From Siphonodentalium dalli (taxonomy: Eukaryota; Mollusca; Scaphopoda; Gadilida; Siphonodentaliidae): a stretch of DNA of 64,000 bases. The stretch covers positions 124,905,030 to 124,969,029 of the forward strand of contig CP136067.1 of assembly GCA_032622095.1 (NCBI GenBank), written 5' to 3'. A program made the translations under genes and the position numbers. The notes below the pieces were generated by a model. It was not told the origin of the DNA. It made no database searches and saw only the letters and a list, made by a program, of their open reading frames with translations. Below, piece after piece: positions 32,301 to 45,400 of the stretch. The first letter of the stretch is position 1, and each line of letters begins with the position of its first letter.

Positions 32301-35300
32301 GGCTGTATAGTGTCAAATCGGACACGGCAACTTTATTGTAATTAGAACTCGGAAATGTAACATGGGACCAATACTTTAACACATAATACTGCCTTTTTGT
32401 GAAATTTCACCAGCGCCTGTGTACCCGAGTATTATGAAACCCACTTATTAGTAAGAATGTCCGGAATCGGGCGATTAGTTGTAACTATACATACTTTATT
32501 AAATCGTCAAAAGGGTAAATTGGCAAGCACGAATTAATGTTATGCTGGCTTCATATGCTCAGAAAAAATCATGTTCATTATCACCGCCATTTCTCAGTCG
32601 TTTTCAACTTATCGCACAAAAGTGAAACAAAACGCTCTTTATTATTACCAATCAGGAATAGACTAACACGGAACGCTCTTTTCTGTTCCATGCCGTGCAT
32701 ATGGCTGTTGTTTGGGAACCAAATGCGTGTTAAAATTGTGTTTGTTTACTCCAATGCGACATGCAGGCACAGGCAATGCCTACAGAAATGTAGTTCAATC
32801 ATGTAAAGACCTATTTCGATACCGGGAAAACTTAAAAAGGGAAACATGTATTTTGAGGTGCAAACTGCCATATGGCTTTAGATTAAAACAAAAATTGGAA
32901 TTAATTTTTTTTCTGAATTGAGCTATGCTCCAGATAACGTTTTTGTATTCTGGTAAATAACTATATTCCAATGCTCTGACCAACTTAGAGCACCACATCC
33001 AACGGGTTAACTGGAAAATCCAGTTGGGCGTGTGTTGACCAAGAAACACAACCCGTGCGCTGTACGACATTGAACACTCTTGACAATGGATGTGCTTTAC
33101 AAATAAAACGGGAAACTATTGTTACAAGAGATGGAGCTAGATCTCTCCAGATCGAGAAAAGAATCTAACTCTCCCACATATATAGGCGCTGTCTTGCTAG
33201 ATCGAGAACAGAATCCCAACTATATCAACAGATGTGGTAACGTGAGCCAATATATAATCTCGTTGCTGATAAGATTGCATAATTCAACGATTCGACCACA
33301 TGCTTAAGTGTGCCCCATCCGACATTGTTGACTGGCACTCCAATAAACACTTATGGTATACAGTGTCTGTGGTTTAGTTGCACATTAATGAATATTTAAG
33401 AGCATGATTAGTGAAAATGTAATTAGTGACCCATTTGAGATAGTCATGTTGGCTGAAATAAGTAAAAATGTGCAGCTTGGCAATCCACATTACATATTTG
33501 TATAGTTCATTTTGGATATGAGAAAGACACTATCTGCACATAGATTAGCTGCATGCACGATAACACTTATTGTTTTCTAACCGAAAATAACACAGATTAT
33601 AACATACCGTTATATATTCTAGGCTGAAAAAAATCAAAGCGTGTTAAACTTCTTTCGAAAGTCCACATCTGGCCATGCACGACAACCTCTCACTAATGAG
33701 TCCATATGCCCAATCTAATTATTTTCTGGTCAATGTAGGATATAGCCATGACGGCTGTATAGTGTCAAATCGGACACGGCAACTTTATTGTAATTAGAAC
33801 TCGGAAATGTAACATGGGACCAATACTTTAACACATAATACTGCCTTTTTGTGAAATTTCACCAGCGCCTGTGTACCCGAGTATTATGAAACCCACTTAT
33901 TAGTAAGAATGTCCGGAATCGGGCGATTAGTTGTAACTATACATACTTTATTAAATCGTCAAAAGGGTAAATTGGCAAGCACGAATTAATGTTATGCTGG
34001 CTTCATATGCTCAGAAAAAATCATGTTCATTATCACCGCCATTTCTCAGTCGTTTTCAACTTATCGCACAAAAGTGAAACAAAACGCTCTTTATTATTAC
34101 CAATCAGGAATAGACTAACACGGAACGCTCTTTTCTGTTCCATGCCGTGCATATGGCTGTTGTTTGGGAACCAAATGCGTGTTAAAATTGTGTTTGTTTA
34201 CTCCAATGCGACATGCAGGCACAGGCAATGCCTACAGAAATGTAGTTCAATCATGTAAAGACCTATTTCGATACCGGGAAAACTTAAAAAGGGAAACATG
34301 TATTTTGAGGTGCAAACTGCCATATGGCTTTAGATTAAAACAAAAATTGGAATTAATTTTTTTTCTGAATTGAGCTATGCTCCAGATAACGTTTTTGTAT
34401 TCTGGTAAATAACTATATTCCAATGCTCTGACCAACTTAGAGCACCACATCCAACGGGTTAACTGGGAAATCCAGTTGGGCGTGTGTTGACCAAGAAACA
34501 CAACCCGTTCGCTGTACGACATTGAACACTCTTGACAATGGATGTGCTTTACAAATAAAACGGGAAACTATTGTTACAAGAGATGGAGCTAGATCTCTCC
34601 AGATCGAGAAAAGAATCTAACTCTCCCACATATATAGGCGCTGTCTTGCTAGATCGAGAACAGAATCCCAACTATATCAACAGATGTGGTAACGTGAGCC
34701 AATATATAATCTCGTTGCTGATAAGATTGCATAATTCAACGATTCGACCACATGCTTAAGTGTGCCCCATCCGACATTGTTGACTGGCACTCCAATAAAC
34801 ACTTATGGTATACAGTGTCTGTGGTTTAGTTGCACATTAATGAATATTTAAGAGCATGATTAGTGAAAATGTAATTAGTGACCCATTTGAGATAGTCATG
34901 TTGGCTGAAATAAGTAAAAATGTGCAGCTTGGCAATCCACATTACATATTTGTATAGTTCATTTTGGATATGAGAAAGACACTATCTGCACATAGATTAG
35001 CTGCATGCACGATAACACTTATTGTTTTCTAACCGAAAATAACACAGATTATAACATACCGTTATATATTCTAGGCTGAAAAAAATCAAAGCGTGTTAAA
35101 CTTCTTTCGAAAGTCCACATCTGGCCATGCACGACAACCTCTCACTAATGAGTCCATATGCCCAATCTAATTATTTTCTGGTCAATGTAGGATATAGCCA
35201 TGACGGCTGTATAGTGTCAAATCGGACACGGCAACTTTATTGTAATTAGAACTCGGAAATGTAACATGGGACCAATACTTTAACACATAATACTGCCTTT

Positions 35301-37782
35301 TTGTGAAATTTCACCAGCGCCTGTGTACCCGAGTATTATGAAACCCACTTATTAGTAAGAATGTCCGGAATCGGGCGATTAGTTGTAACTATACATACTT
35401 TATTAAATCGTCAAAAGGGTAAATTGGCGAGCACGAACTAATATTATGCTAGCTTTATATGCTCAGAAAAAAATCATGTTCATTATCACCGCCATTTCGC
35501 AGTCGTTTTCAACTTATCGCACAAAAGTGAAACAAAACGCTCTTTATTATTACCAATCAGGAATAGACTAACACGGAACGCTCTTTTCTGTTCCATGCCG
35601 TGCATATGGCTGTTGTTTGGGAACCAAATGCCGTGTTAAAATTGTGTTTTGTTTACTCCAATGCGACATGCAGGCACAGGCAATGCCTACAGAAATGTAG
35701 TTCAATCATGTAAAGACCTATTTCGATACCGGGAAAACTTAAAAAGGGAAACATGTATTTTGAGGTGCAAACTGCCATATGGCTTTAGATTAAAACAAAA
35801 ATTGGAATTAATTTTTTTTCTGAATTGAGCTATGCTCCAGATAACGTTTTTGTAATCTGGTAAATAACTATATTCCAATGCTCTGACCAACTTAGAGCAC
35901 CACATCCAACGGGTTAACTGGGAAATCCAGTTGGGCGTGTGTTGACCAAGAAACACAACCCGTGCGCTGTACGACATTGAACACTCTTGACAATGGATGT
36001 GCTTTACAAATAAAACGGGAAACTATTGTTACAAGAGATGGAGCTAGATCTCTCCAGATCGAGAAAAGAATCTAACTCTCCCACATATATAGGCGCTGTC
36101 TTGCTAGATCGAGAACAGAATCCCAACTATATCAACAGATGTGGTAACGTGAGCCAATATATAATCTCGTTGCTGATAAGATTGCATAATTCAACGATTC
36201 GACCACATGCTTAAGTGTGCCCCATCCGACATTGTTGACTGGCACTCCAATAAACACTTATGGTATACAGTGTCTGTGGTTTAGTTGCACATTAATGAAT
36301 ATTTAAGAGCATGATTAGTGAAAATGTAATTAGTGACCCATTTGAGATAGTCATGTTGGCTGAAATAAGTAAAAATGTGCAGCTTGGCAATCCACATTAC
36401 ATATTTGTATAGTTCATTTTGGATATGAGAAAGACACTATCTGCACATAGATTAGCTGCATGCACGATAACACTTATTGTTTTCTAACCGAAAATAACAC
36501 AGATTATAACATACCGTTATATATTCTAGGCTGAAAAAAATCAAAGCGTGTTAAACTTCTTTCGAAAGTCCACATCTGGCCATGCACGACAACCTCTCAC
36601 TAATGAGTCCATATGCCCAATCTAATTATTTTCTGGTCAATGTAGGATATAGCCATGACGGCTGTATAGTGTCAAATCGGACACGGCAACTTTATTGTAA
36701 TTAGAACTCGGAAATGTAACATGGGACCAATACTTTAACACATAATACTGCCTTTTTGTGAAATTTCACCAGCGCCTGTGTACCCGAGTATTATGAAACC
36801 CACTTATTAGTAAGAATGTCCGGAATCGGGCGATTAGTTGTAACTATACATACTTTATTAAATCGTCAAAAGGGTAAATTGGCGAGCACGAACTAATATT
36901 ATGCTAGCTTTATATGCTCAGAAAAAAATCATGTTCATTATCACCGCCATTTCGCAGTCGTTTTCAACTTATCGCACAAAAGTGAAACAAAACGCTCTTT
37001 ATTATTACCAATCAGGAATAGACTAACACGGAACGCTCTTTTCTGTTCCATGCCGTGCATATGGCTGTTGTTTGGGAACCAAATGCCGTGTTAAAATTGT
37101 GTTTTGTTTACTCCAATGCGACATGCAGGCACAGGCAATGCCTACAGAAATGTAGTTCAATCATGTAAAGACCTATTTCGATACCGGGAAAACTTAAAAA
37201 GGGAAACATGTATTTTGAGGTGCAAACTGCCATATGGCTTTAGATTAAAACAAAAATTGGAATTAATTTTTTTTCTGAATTGAGCTATGCTCCAGATAAC
37301 GTTTTTGTAATCTGGTAAATAACTATATTCCAATGCTCTGACCAACTTAGAGCACCACATCCAACGGGTTAACTGGAAAATCCAGTTGGGCGTGTGTTGA
37401 CCAAGAAACACAACCCGTGCGCTGTACGACATTGAACACTCTTGACAATGGATGTGCTTTACAAATAAAACGGGAAACTATTGTTACAAGAGATGGAGCT
37501 AGATCTCTCCAGATCGAGAAAAGAATCTAACTCTCCCACATATATAGGCGCTGTCTTGCTAGATCGAGAACAGAATCCCAACTATATCAACAGATGTGGT
37601 AACGTGAGCCAATATATAATCTCGTTGCTGATAAGATTGCATAATTCAACGATTCGACCACATGCTTAAGTGTGCCCCATCCGACATTGTTGACTGGCAC
37701 TCCAATAAACACTTATGGTATACAGTGTTTGTGGTTTAGTTGCCCATTAACGAATATTTAAGAGCATGGTTAGTGAAAATTT
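26302..37782 (+). repeat. 1452-bp satellite, eight near-identical tandem units
   Basis: Unit starts (tgttggctgaaata) at 26302, 27636, 29088, 30540, 31995, 33447, 34899 and 36354 give lengths of 1334, 1452, 1452, 1455, 1452, 1452 and 1455 bp plus a last unit cut at about 37782. Units differ by few substitutions. Copy 1 lacks a 114-bp segment (between cacatag and aaagtcc, about 26404). Copies 4, 7 and 8 share a variant block (aactaatattatgctagctt). Small ORFs of 62-91 codons recur in each unit on both strands but resemble no known protein. No terminal inverted repeat or transposase is visible, so this is classed as a satellite. Confidence 0.95.
27636..36353. repeat. Trimeric higher-order repeat, 4359 bp, present twice
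   Basis: Units 2-3-4 and 5-6-7 carry the same ordered diagnostic variants: acccgtgcgc in the first, acccgttcgc in the second, and the cgaactaatattatgctag block with a 1455-bp length in the third. The two trimers span 27636-31994 and 31995-36353, each 4359 bp, and appear virtually identical. Confidence 0.85.
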
Positions 37783-37834
37783 GTGTGAAATCGGACATGA
37801 GCGAGCGATAATTTTAAACGCGCCAAAATCGTGA

Positions 37835-37912
37835 CAGATAAACACACACACAATCTCGCTATCTCACGCCCCACACATAGAGCCTCACACACACACACAC
37901 CCTCACACACAC

Positions 37913-37948
<36 letters not shown>

Positions 37949-37960
37949 CTCACACACTTG
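37835..37960. repeat. (AC)n-rich microsatellite
   Basis: CA/AC dinucleotide runs interrupted by cctcacacac and catagagcct units, ending in a pure run at 37916-37945. Lies just beyond the end of the 1452-bp array. 37961-38775 has no recognised gene or repeat. Confidence 0.9.
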
Positions 37961-38777
37961 TTATATAGTTTATTTGGTGTATATACAAAATATTGATATC
38001 CGAATAAAATAAAATACCATAAAATGTATAATTTTATTACATCATCCTACTGTTATTCCATTCGTCATAATATATAAATATCAATCACCGATATACATGT
38101 ACAAACAAAAGATGACACTACCTTGCCAGTCTAATCCGAAAAAACTACCGGAATGTCACATTCGAACTATTAGTATATGATTTTTACTGGCTAATAGTGA
38201 CATATTGTTAATATTATTATACTACTTGGTCAGTATGTTATCGACCAAAATATATCGGACCTAGGAATACTCATAAGAACCTTATTACGCGCTCCGCGTA
38301 TAATGTGCCGCATTTCTTGGTATACAGTGGGACATGGTCGTTTTATTTATAGAAACGTGAATTTTTTGAGAGGAAAAGAAGTCGAACTGCGACCCGGAGG
38401 CCGAGTCCGGTAAAAGATGTGGTTGGGAATTATGGTGATATGCATGAGAAACCTTCAGTGATAAGCCTTATATAGTTGTCATAATTTGAAGGATTAGTTG
38501 TTTTAACGGAATTATGAGTTGGTCATTCGTGAAACCAAAATATGTTATATTCCATAATTGCAATCATGGGTATATAATATATGATCTGGAATGCGTTGCA
38601 ATTTCTGACAGTGCTATTGCTCGTCAGTGCCATACTTCACACCGATACGACGTTACGGTCGTTACCTCGGGCTCATATCGCAGTCGATATCAAACTAACC
38701 AGGTAATAGACTGTAATAGCCCAATAATTATTATTGGAGACTGCCCATCAATCATACTCCTTGTCATACTTGATTAT

Positions 38778-38960
38778 GGCTAGGCCCAGTTTCATAAAAG
38801 CAACTGACATAGTTGGGACGTAAGATGGTCTTAAGTTCAAACTTCAGTCGTAAGTGCGTTTCACGAACAGTGTCTTACTTAATATAGTCTTAATTTTGGT
38901 CTTAACTTTAGTCTAACGTGAGGTTCTTAAGAAAAATCCTAAAATTAAGACATAAGTTAT
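38778..38960. mobile_element. Degenerate MITE-like repeat starting GGCCCAGTTTCATAAAA
   Basis: Begins ggcccagtttcataaaagc and contains gcgtttcacgaac and repeated cttaag/ttaagt words, a composition common in small DNA-transposon remnants of invertebrates with a 'gcccagtttcatgaa' terminus. No paired terminal repeat could be delimited. 38961-39435 is without a supported gene. Confidence 0.35.
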
Positions 38961-39439
38961 GGTCCTCCTTTTGTCGGACATATAGATGGGATCTGGTTCG
39001 TGTATGTTATTATAAATAAATTTAAATGAATAACATCTTACGAACACGGAGGGATGTTTCGGAAATTGTGGTCTATAGTTAATAGCCAAATGGTACGCTG
39101 TAGCAGGGACGTGACCTGCAATGGTTGCGCGATTGGAGGGGTGTGATGCAGTGTCCATTCCCAATACTAACTGGACAAAGCCAAGACCTAACTATACAGT
39201 TCTCATTGTTGAAACAAAAAGAATATATTTTCATAGATTTGAACAGTATTTGCGATTCAAATCACAGAATTGTAATGTTTACAGTAATCATGTTATGACA
39301 ATTGGTCCGAACATTTCCACATCTAGGATAATAGTGAATGAGTTATACTCAGCTGTTTGATCAGTTCTGATTTCGGCTATTTTTATATGCTTTACATGCT
39401 ATATTATTATGTTATAATTTGATTGTAAAATGCCATTTG

Positions 39440-42400
39440 TAAACACACCGATCCCCACCCATTACACCGGGGGTACCACAACGAGGGGGTGAAAATGGGG
39501 TAAGGACTATTTTCGAGCACGGTGAGGATTACAACCGATTTGACGGGATGGGTGGGTGGCCAGCCACAAATACACCCTAGAAACACACTTACCCACAACC
39601 ATCATCCTCGGTGGGGGGGGGGGGGGGGGGGGGGTACCACACGAGGGGGTGAAATGGGGTATGGAAAATATTCGAGAAAGGTAAGGATTTCGACCAATTT
39701 AACGGAATGAGTGGGTGGCCCACCCCAAATACACCCTGGAAATACCCCGATCCCCACCCCCCCCCCTCCGGGGGTACCACCGAAGGGATGCAAATGGGGT
39801 ATGGACCATTTTCGAGAATGGTAAGGATTTCAACCAATTTCACGGTATGGGTGGTCCACACCAAATACTCCATAGAAACACCCCGATCCCCCACCCATCA
39901 CCTCGGGGGTACCAATCGAGAAGGTGGAAATGGGGTATGGACCATTTTCGCAAACGGTAAGGATTTCGACCGATTTGATGTTATGGGCGCTTGGCACACC
40001 CAAATACACAATATAAACACCCGTCGCCCCTCAACATCACTCCCGGGGGTACAACTCGAGGGGTGAAAACGAGAACGGTAAGGACATCGACCGATTTGAC
40101 GGCATGGGTGGGTGACCCGCCCCAAATAAACCATATAAACACCCGAACCCCACCCATCACCCGGGGGGGGGGTTAACACTCCGAGGGGTAAACATTGGGT
40201 ATGGACCATTTTCGAGAACGGTACGGATTTCGACCGATTTGATGGCATTTGGGTGGGTGGCCCGCCTCTATACACCATAGAAACACCCCACCACCTGTCA
40301 GCTGGGGGTACCTCCCAAGGGGGTGAAAATGAGGTACATGTATCGACCATTTTCGAGAAGGTAAGAATTTCGACCGATTTGACTACATGGCAGAGTGGCC
40401 CGCCAAAACACCACCCTAGAAACGCTCCGACCCCTCCAATCACCCGGAGGTACCACCCCGAGGTGTGAAAATGGGGTATGGACCATTTTAGAGAACGGTA
40501 AGGGTTTCGAGCGATTTGACGGCATGGGTGGGTGGCCCGCTCCAAATACACCATAGAAACACCCATACCCACATCCATCACCACGGGGGTACCACCCCGA
40601 GGGGGTGAACATGGGGTATGGACCATTTTCGAGTACGGTAAGGATTTCGACCGATTAGACGGTATGAATGGGTTGCCCGCCCAAAACACGCCATACAAAC
40701 GTCCCGACCCCCATCATCATCCACGGGAGGTAGGCTACCACCCGAGGGGGGTAAAATGGGGTATGGACCATTTTCGAGAACGGTAAAGATTTCAACCAGT
40801 TTGACGGCATGTGTGGGTGACCCGCCCAAAATAGACCATGGAAACACCCCGATCCCCACCCATCACCCCGGCGGTACCACCCCGAGGAGATGAAAATGGG
40901 GTATGGACCATTTTCGAGAAAGGATAGGACTTCAACCGATTTGACGGCACGGGTGGATGGCTTACCCAAATACACCATAGAAACACACGATCGCACACCC
41001 ATCACCACCGTGGGTACCACCCGAGGGGTGAACATGGGGTATGGACCATTTTCGAAAGCGGTAAGGATTTCTACTGATTTGACGGCGTGCGTGGGTGGCC
41101 AGCCACAAATACAAACTAGAAACACACCTACCCCAACCATCATCCCCTGGGGTACCACCCCGAGGGGGTAAAAATGGAGTATGGACAATATTCGAGAACG
41201 GTAAGGATTTCGACCGATTTGACGTCATGGGTGGGTGGCCCGCCCAAAATACAACCTAGAAACACCCGATCCCCACCCATCACCGGTGGGAGGGGGAGGG
41301 TAACACTCCAAAGGGGTGAACATTGGGTATGGACCATTTTCGAGAACGGTAAGTATTTCGACCGATTTGACGGCATTTTGGGTGGGTGGCCCGAATCAAA
41401 TACATCACAGAAAAACCACACCAAAGGATTTCGACCGATTTGACTAGATGGGAGGGTGGTCCGCCAAAACCACACCCTCGAAACAGCCCGACACCACCAA
41501 TCACCACCGGAGGTACCAGCCCGATGGGGTGAAAATGGGGTATGGACCATTTTCGAGAATTGTAAGGATTTCGACCGATTTGACGGCATGGATCGGTGGC
41601 CCACCCAAATAGACCATAGAAACACCCCGACCATACCAATCAGCCCGGTGGTACCCGCCCGAGGGGGTGAAAATTGGGTATGGAATATTTTCGACAACGG
41701 AAAAGATTTCGACCGATTTGACGGCATGGGTCTGTGGCCAGCCCCAAATACACCCTAGAAACACCCAGACCCCATCCTTCACAACGGGGGTACACCCAAG
41801 GTGATGAGCATGATTATGGTATGGAACATTTTCGAGAACGTTACGGATTTCGACCGATTTGGCGGTATGAATGGGTGGCCTGCCACAAACACACCCTACA
41901 CACTCCCAACCCCCATCATCACCGTGGGAGGTAGGCTACCACCCAAGGGGTAAATATGGGGTATGGACCATTTTTGAGAACGGTAAGGATTTCAACTGAT
42001 TTGACGGCGTGGGTGGGTGGCCAGCCACAAATACACACGAGAAACACACCTACCCCAACCATCATCCCCTGGGGTACCACCCCGAGGGGGTAAAACTGGA
42101 GTATGGAAATATTCGAGAACCGTAAGTATTTCAACCGATTTGACGTTATGGGCGGGTGGCACACCCCAAATACACAATAGAAACACCCCACAACCGGGGG
42201 TACCACCCGATGGGTGAAAATGGGGTATGGACCATTTTCGAGAACGGTAAAGTTTTCAACCGATTTGACGTCATGGGTGGGTGGCCCGCCCAAACTGCAA
42301 CCTAGAAACACCCGAACCCCACCATTACCCGGGGGGGGGGGGTAACAATCCAAGGGGGGTGAACATTGGGTATGGACCATTTTCGAGAACGGTAAGTATT

Positions 42401-45400
42401 TCGACCAATTTGACGGCATTTTGGGTGGGTGGCCCGCATGAAATACATCACAGAAAAACCACAACAACCTGTCAGCTGGGGGGTACCACGCAAGGGGGTG
42501 ACAATACTTCACCAAATACTTCATAGAAACACCCCGATCCCCACCCATCACCCCGGGGGTACCAACCGAGAAGGTGGAAATGGGGTATGGACCATTTTCG
42601 AAAACGATAAGGATTTCGACCGATTTGATGTTATGGGCGCGTGGCACACCAAATGCACAATATAAACACCCCTCGCCCCTCAACATCACTCCCGGGAGTA
42701 CAACCCGATGGGGTGAAAATGGGAACGGACCATTTTCGAGAACGGTAAGGACATCGACCGATTTGACGGCATAGGTGGGTGACCCGCCCCAAATAAACCA
42801 TAGAAACACCCGAACCACACCCATCACCGGGGGTAACACTCCGAGGGGTAAACATTGGGTATGGACCATTTTCGAGAACGGTACGGATTTCGACCGATTG
42901 ATGGCATTTGTGTGGGTGGCCCGCCTCTATACTCCATAAAAAAACCCATACCCCCGTCCATCACCACGGGGGTACCACCTCGAGGGGGTGAACATGGTGT
43001 ATGGACCATTTTCAAGTACGGTAAGGATTTCGACCGATTTGACGGTATGAATGGGTTGCCCGCCAAAAACACGTTCTACAAACGTCCCGACGCCCATCAT
43101 CACCAACGGGAGGTAGGCTACCACCCGAGGGGGGTAAAATGGGGTATGGACCATTTTCGAGAACGGTAAATATTTCAACCAGTTTGACGGCATGTGTGGG
43201 TGACCCGCCCAAAATAGACCCTGGAAACACCCCGACCCCCACCCATCACCCCGGCGGTACCACCCCGAGGAGATGAAAATGGGGTATGGACCATTTTCGA
43301 GAAAGGTAAGGACATTAACCGATTTGACGACACGGGTGGATGGCTTACCCAAATACACCATAGAAACACACGATCGCACACCCATCACCACCGTGGGTAC
43401 CACCCGAGGGGTGAACATGGGGTATGGACCATTTTCGAGAACGGTAAGGATTTCAACTGATTTTACGGCGTGGGTGGGTGGCCAGCCACAAATACAAACT
43501 AGAAACACACCTACCCCAACCATCATCCCCTGGGGTACCACCCCGAGGGGGTAAAAATAGAGTATGGACAATATTCGAGGTCGGTAAGGATTTCAACCGA
43601 TTTGACGTTATGGGCGGGTGACACACCCAATACACAATAGAAACACTCCACAACCGGTGAGTACCACCCGAGTGGTGAAAATGGGGTATGGATCATTTTC
43701 GAGAACGGTAAGGATTTCGACCGATTTGACGTCATGGGTGTGTGGCCCGCCCAAAATACAACCTAGATACACCCGAACCCCACCCATCACCCGGGGGAGG
43801 GGTGGTAACCCTCCAAAGGGGTGAACATTGAGTATGGACCATTTTCGAGAACGGTAAGTATTTCGACCGATTTGACGGCATTTTGGGTGGGTGGCCCGAA
43901 TCAAATACATCACAGAAAACCCACACCAAAGGATTTCGACCGATTTGACTAGATGGGAGGGTGGCCCGCCAAAACCACACCCTCGGAACACCCCGACACC
44001 ACCAATAACCACCGGAGGTACCAGCCCGAGGGGGTGAAAATGGGGTATGGACCATTTTCGAGAATTGTAAGGATTTCGACCGATTTGACGGCATGGATCG
44101 GTGGCCACCCCGAGATGAAAATGGGGTACGGACCATTTTCGAGAAAGGTAAGGACATCAACCGATTTGATGGCATGGGTGGGTGGCCCACCCCAAATAGA
44201 CCATAGAAACACCCCGACCCCACCAATCAGCCCGGAGATACCAGCCCGATGGGGTGAAAATGGGGTATGGCACATTTTCGAGAATGGTAAGAATTTCGAC
44301 CGATTTGACGGCATGGGTCGGTGGCCAGCCACAAATACACCATAGGAAACGCTCGACCCCACCAATCACCCCGGTGGTACCCGCCCGAGGGGGTGAAAAT
44401 TGGGTATGGACCATTTTCGCAAACGGTAAGGATTTCGACCGATTTGATGTTATGGGCGCGTGGTACACCCAAATACACAATATAAACACCACTCGCCCTC
44501 AACATCACTTCCGGGGGTACAACCCGATGGGGTGAAAATGGGAACGGACCATTTTCGTGAACGGTAAGGACATCGACCCATTTGACGGTATGTGTGGGTG
44601 ACTCGCCCCAAATAAACCATAGAAACACCCGAACCCCACCCATTTTCGAGAACGGTACAGATTTCGACCGATTGATGGCATTTGGGTGGGTGGCCCGCCT
44701 CTATACACCATAGAAAAACCCCATCCCACCTGTCAGCTGGGGGTACCTCCCAAGGGGGTGAAAATGAGGTACATGTATCGACCATTTCCGAGAAGGTAAG
44801 AATTTCGACCGATTTGACTACATGGCAGGGTGGCCCACCATAACACCACCCTAGAAACACTCCGACCCCTCCACTCACCCGGAGGTACCACCCTGAGGTG
44901 TGAAAATGGGGTATGGACCATTTTCGAGAACGGTAAGGGTTTCGACCGATTTGACGGCATGGGTGGGTGGCCCGCTCCAAATACACCCTAGAAACACCCA
45001 TTCCCCCATCCATCACCTCGGGGGTACCACCCCGAGGGGGTGAACATGGGGTATGGACCATTTTCGAGTACGGTAAGGATATCGACCGATTTGACGGTAT
45101 GAATGGGTTGCCCTACTAACACGCCCTACAAACGTCCGACCCCCATCATCACCCACGGGAGGTATGCTACCACCCGAGGGGGTAAAATGGGGTATGGACC
45201 ATTTTCGAGAACGGTAAAGATTTCAACCAATTTGACGGCATGTGTGGGTGACCCGCCCAAAATAGACCATGGAAACACCCCGATCCCCACCATCACCCCG
45301 GTGGTACCACCCCGAGGAGATGAAAATGGGGTATGGACCATTTTCGAGAAAGGTAAGGACTTCAACCGATTTGACGGCACGGGTGGGTGGCTTACCCAAA

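Noticed and set aside
26984-37432. Repeated 62-91-codon ORFs in the 1452-bp satellite
   Set aside because: They are small, on both strands, and copied with the repeat; no similarity to known proteins.
38514-38783. 89-codon plus-strand ORF
   Set aside because: No recognised motif; composition and length are compatible with chance.
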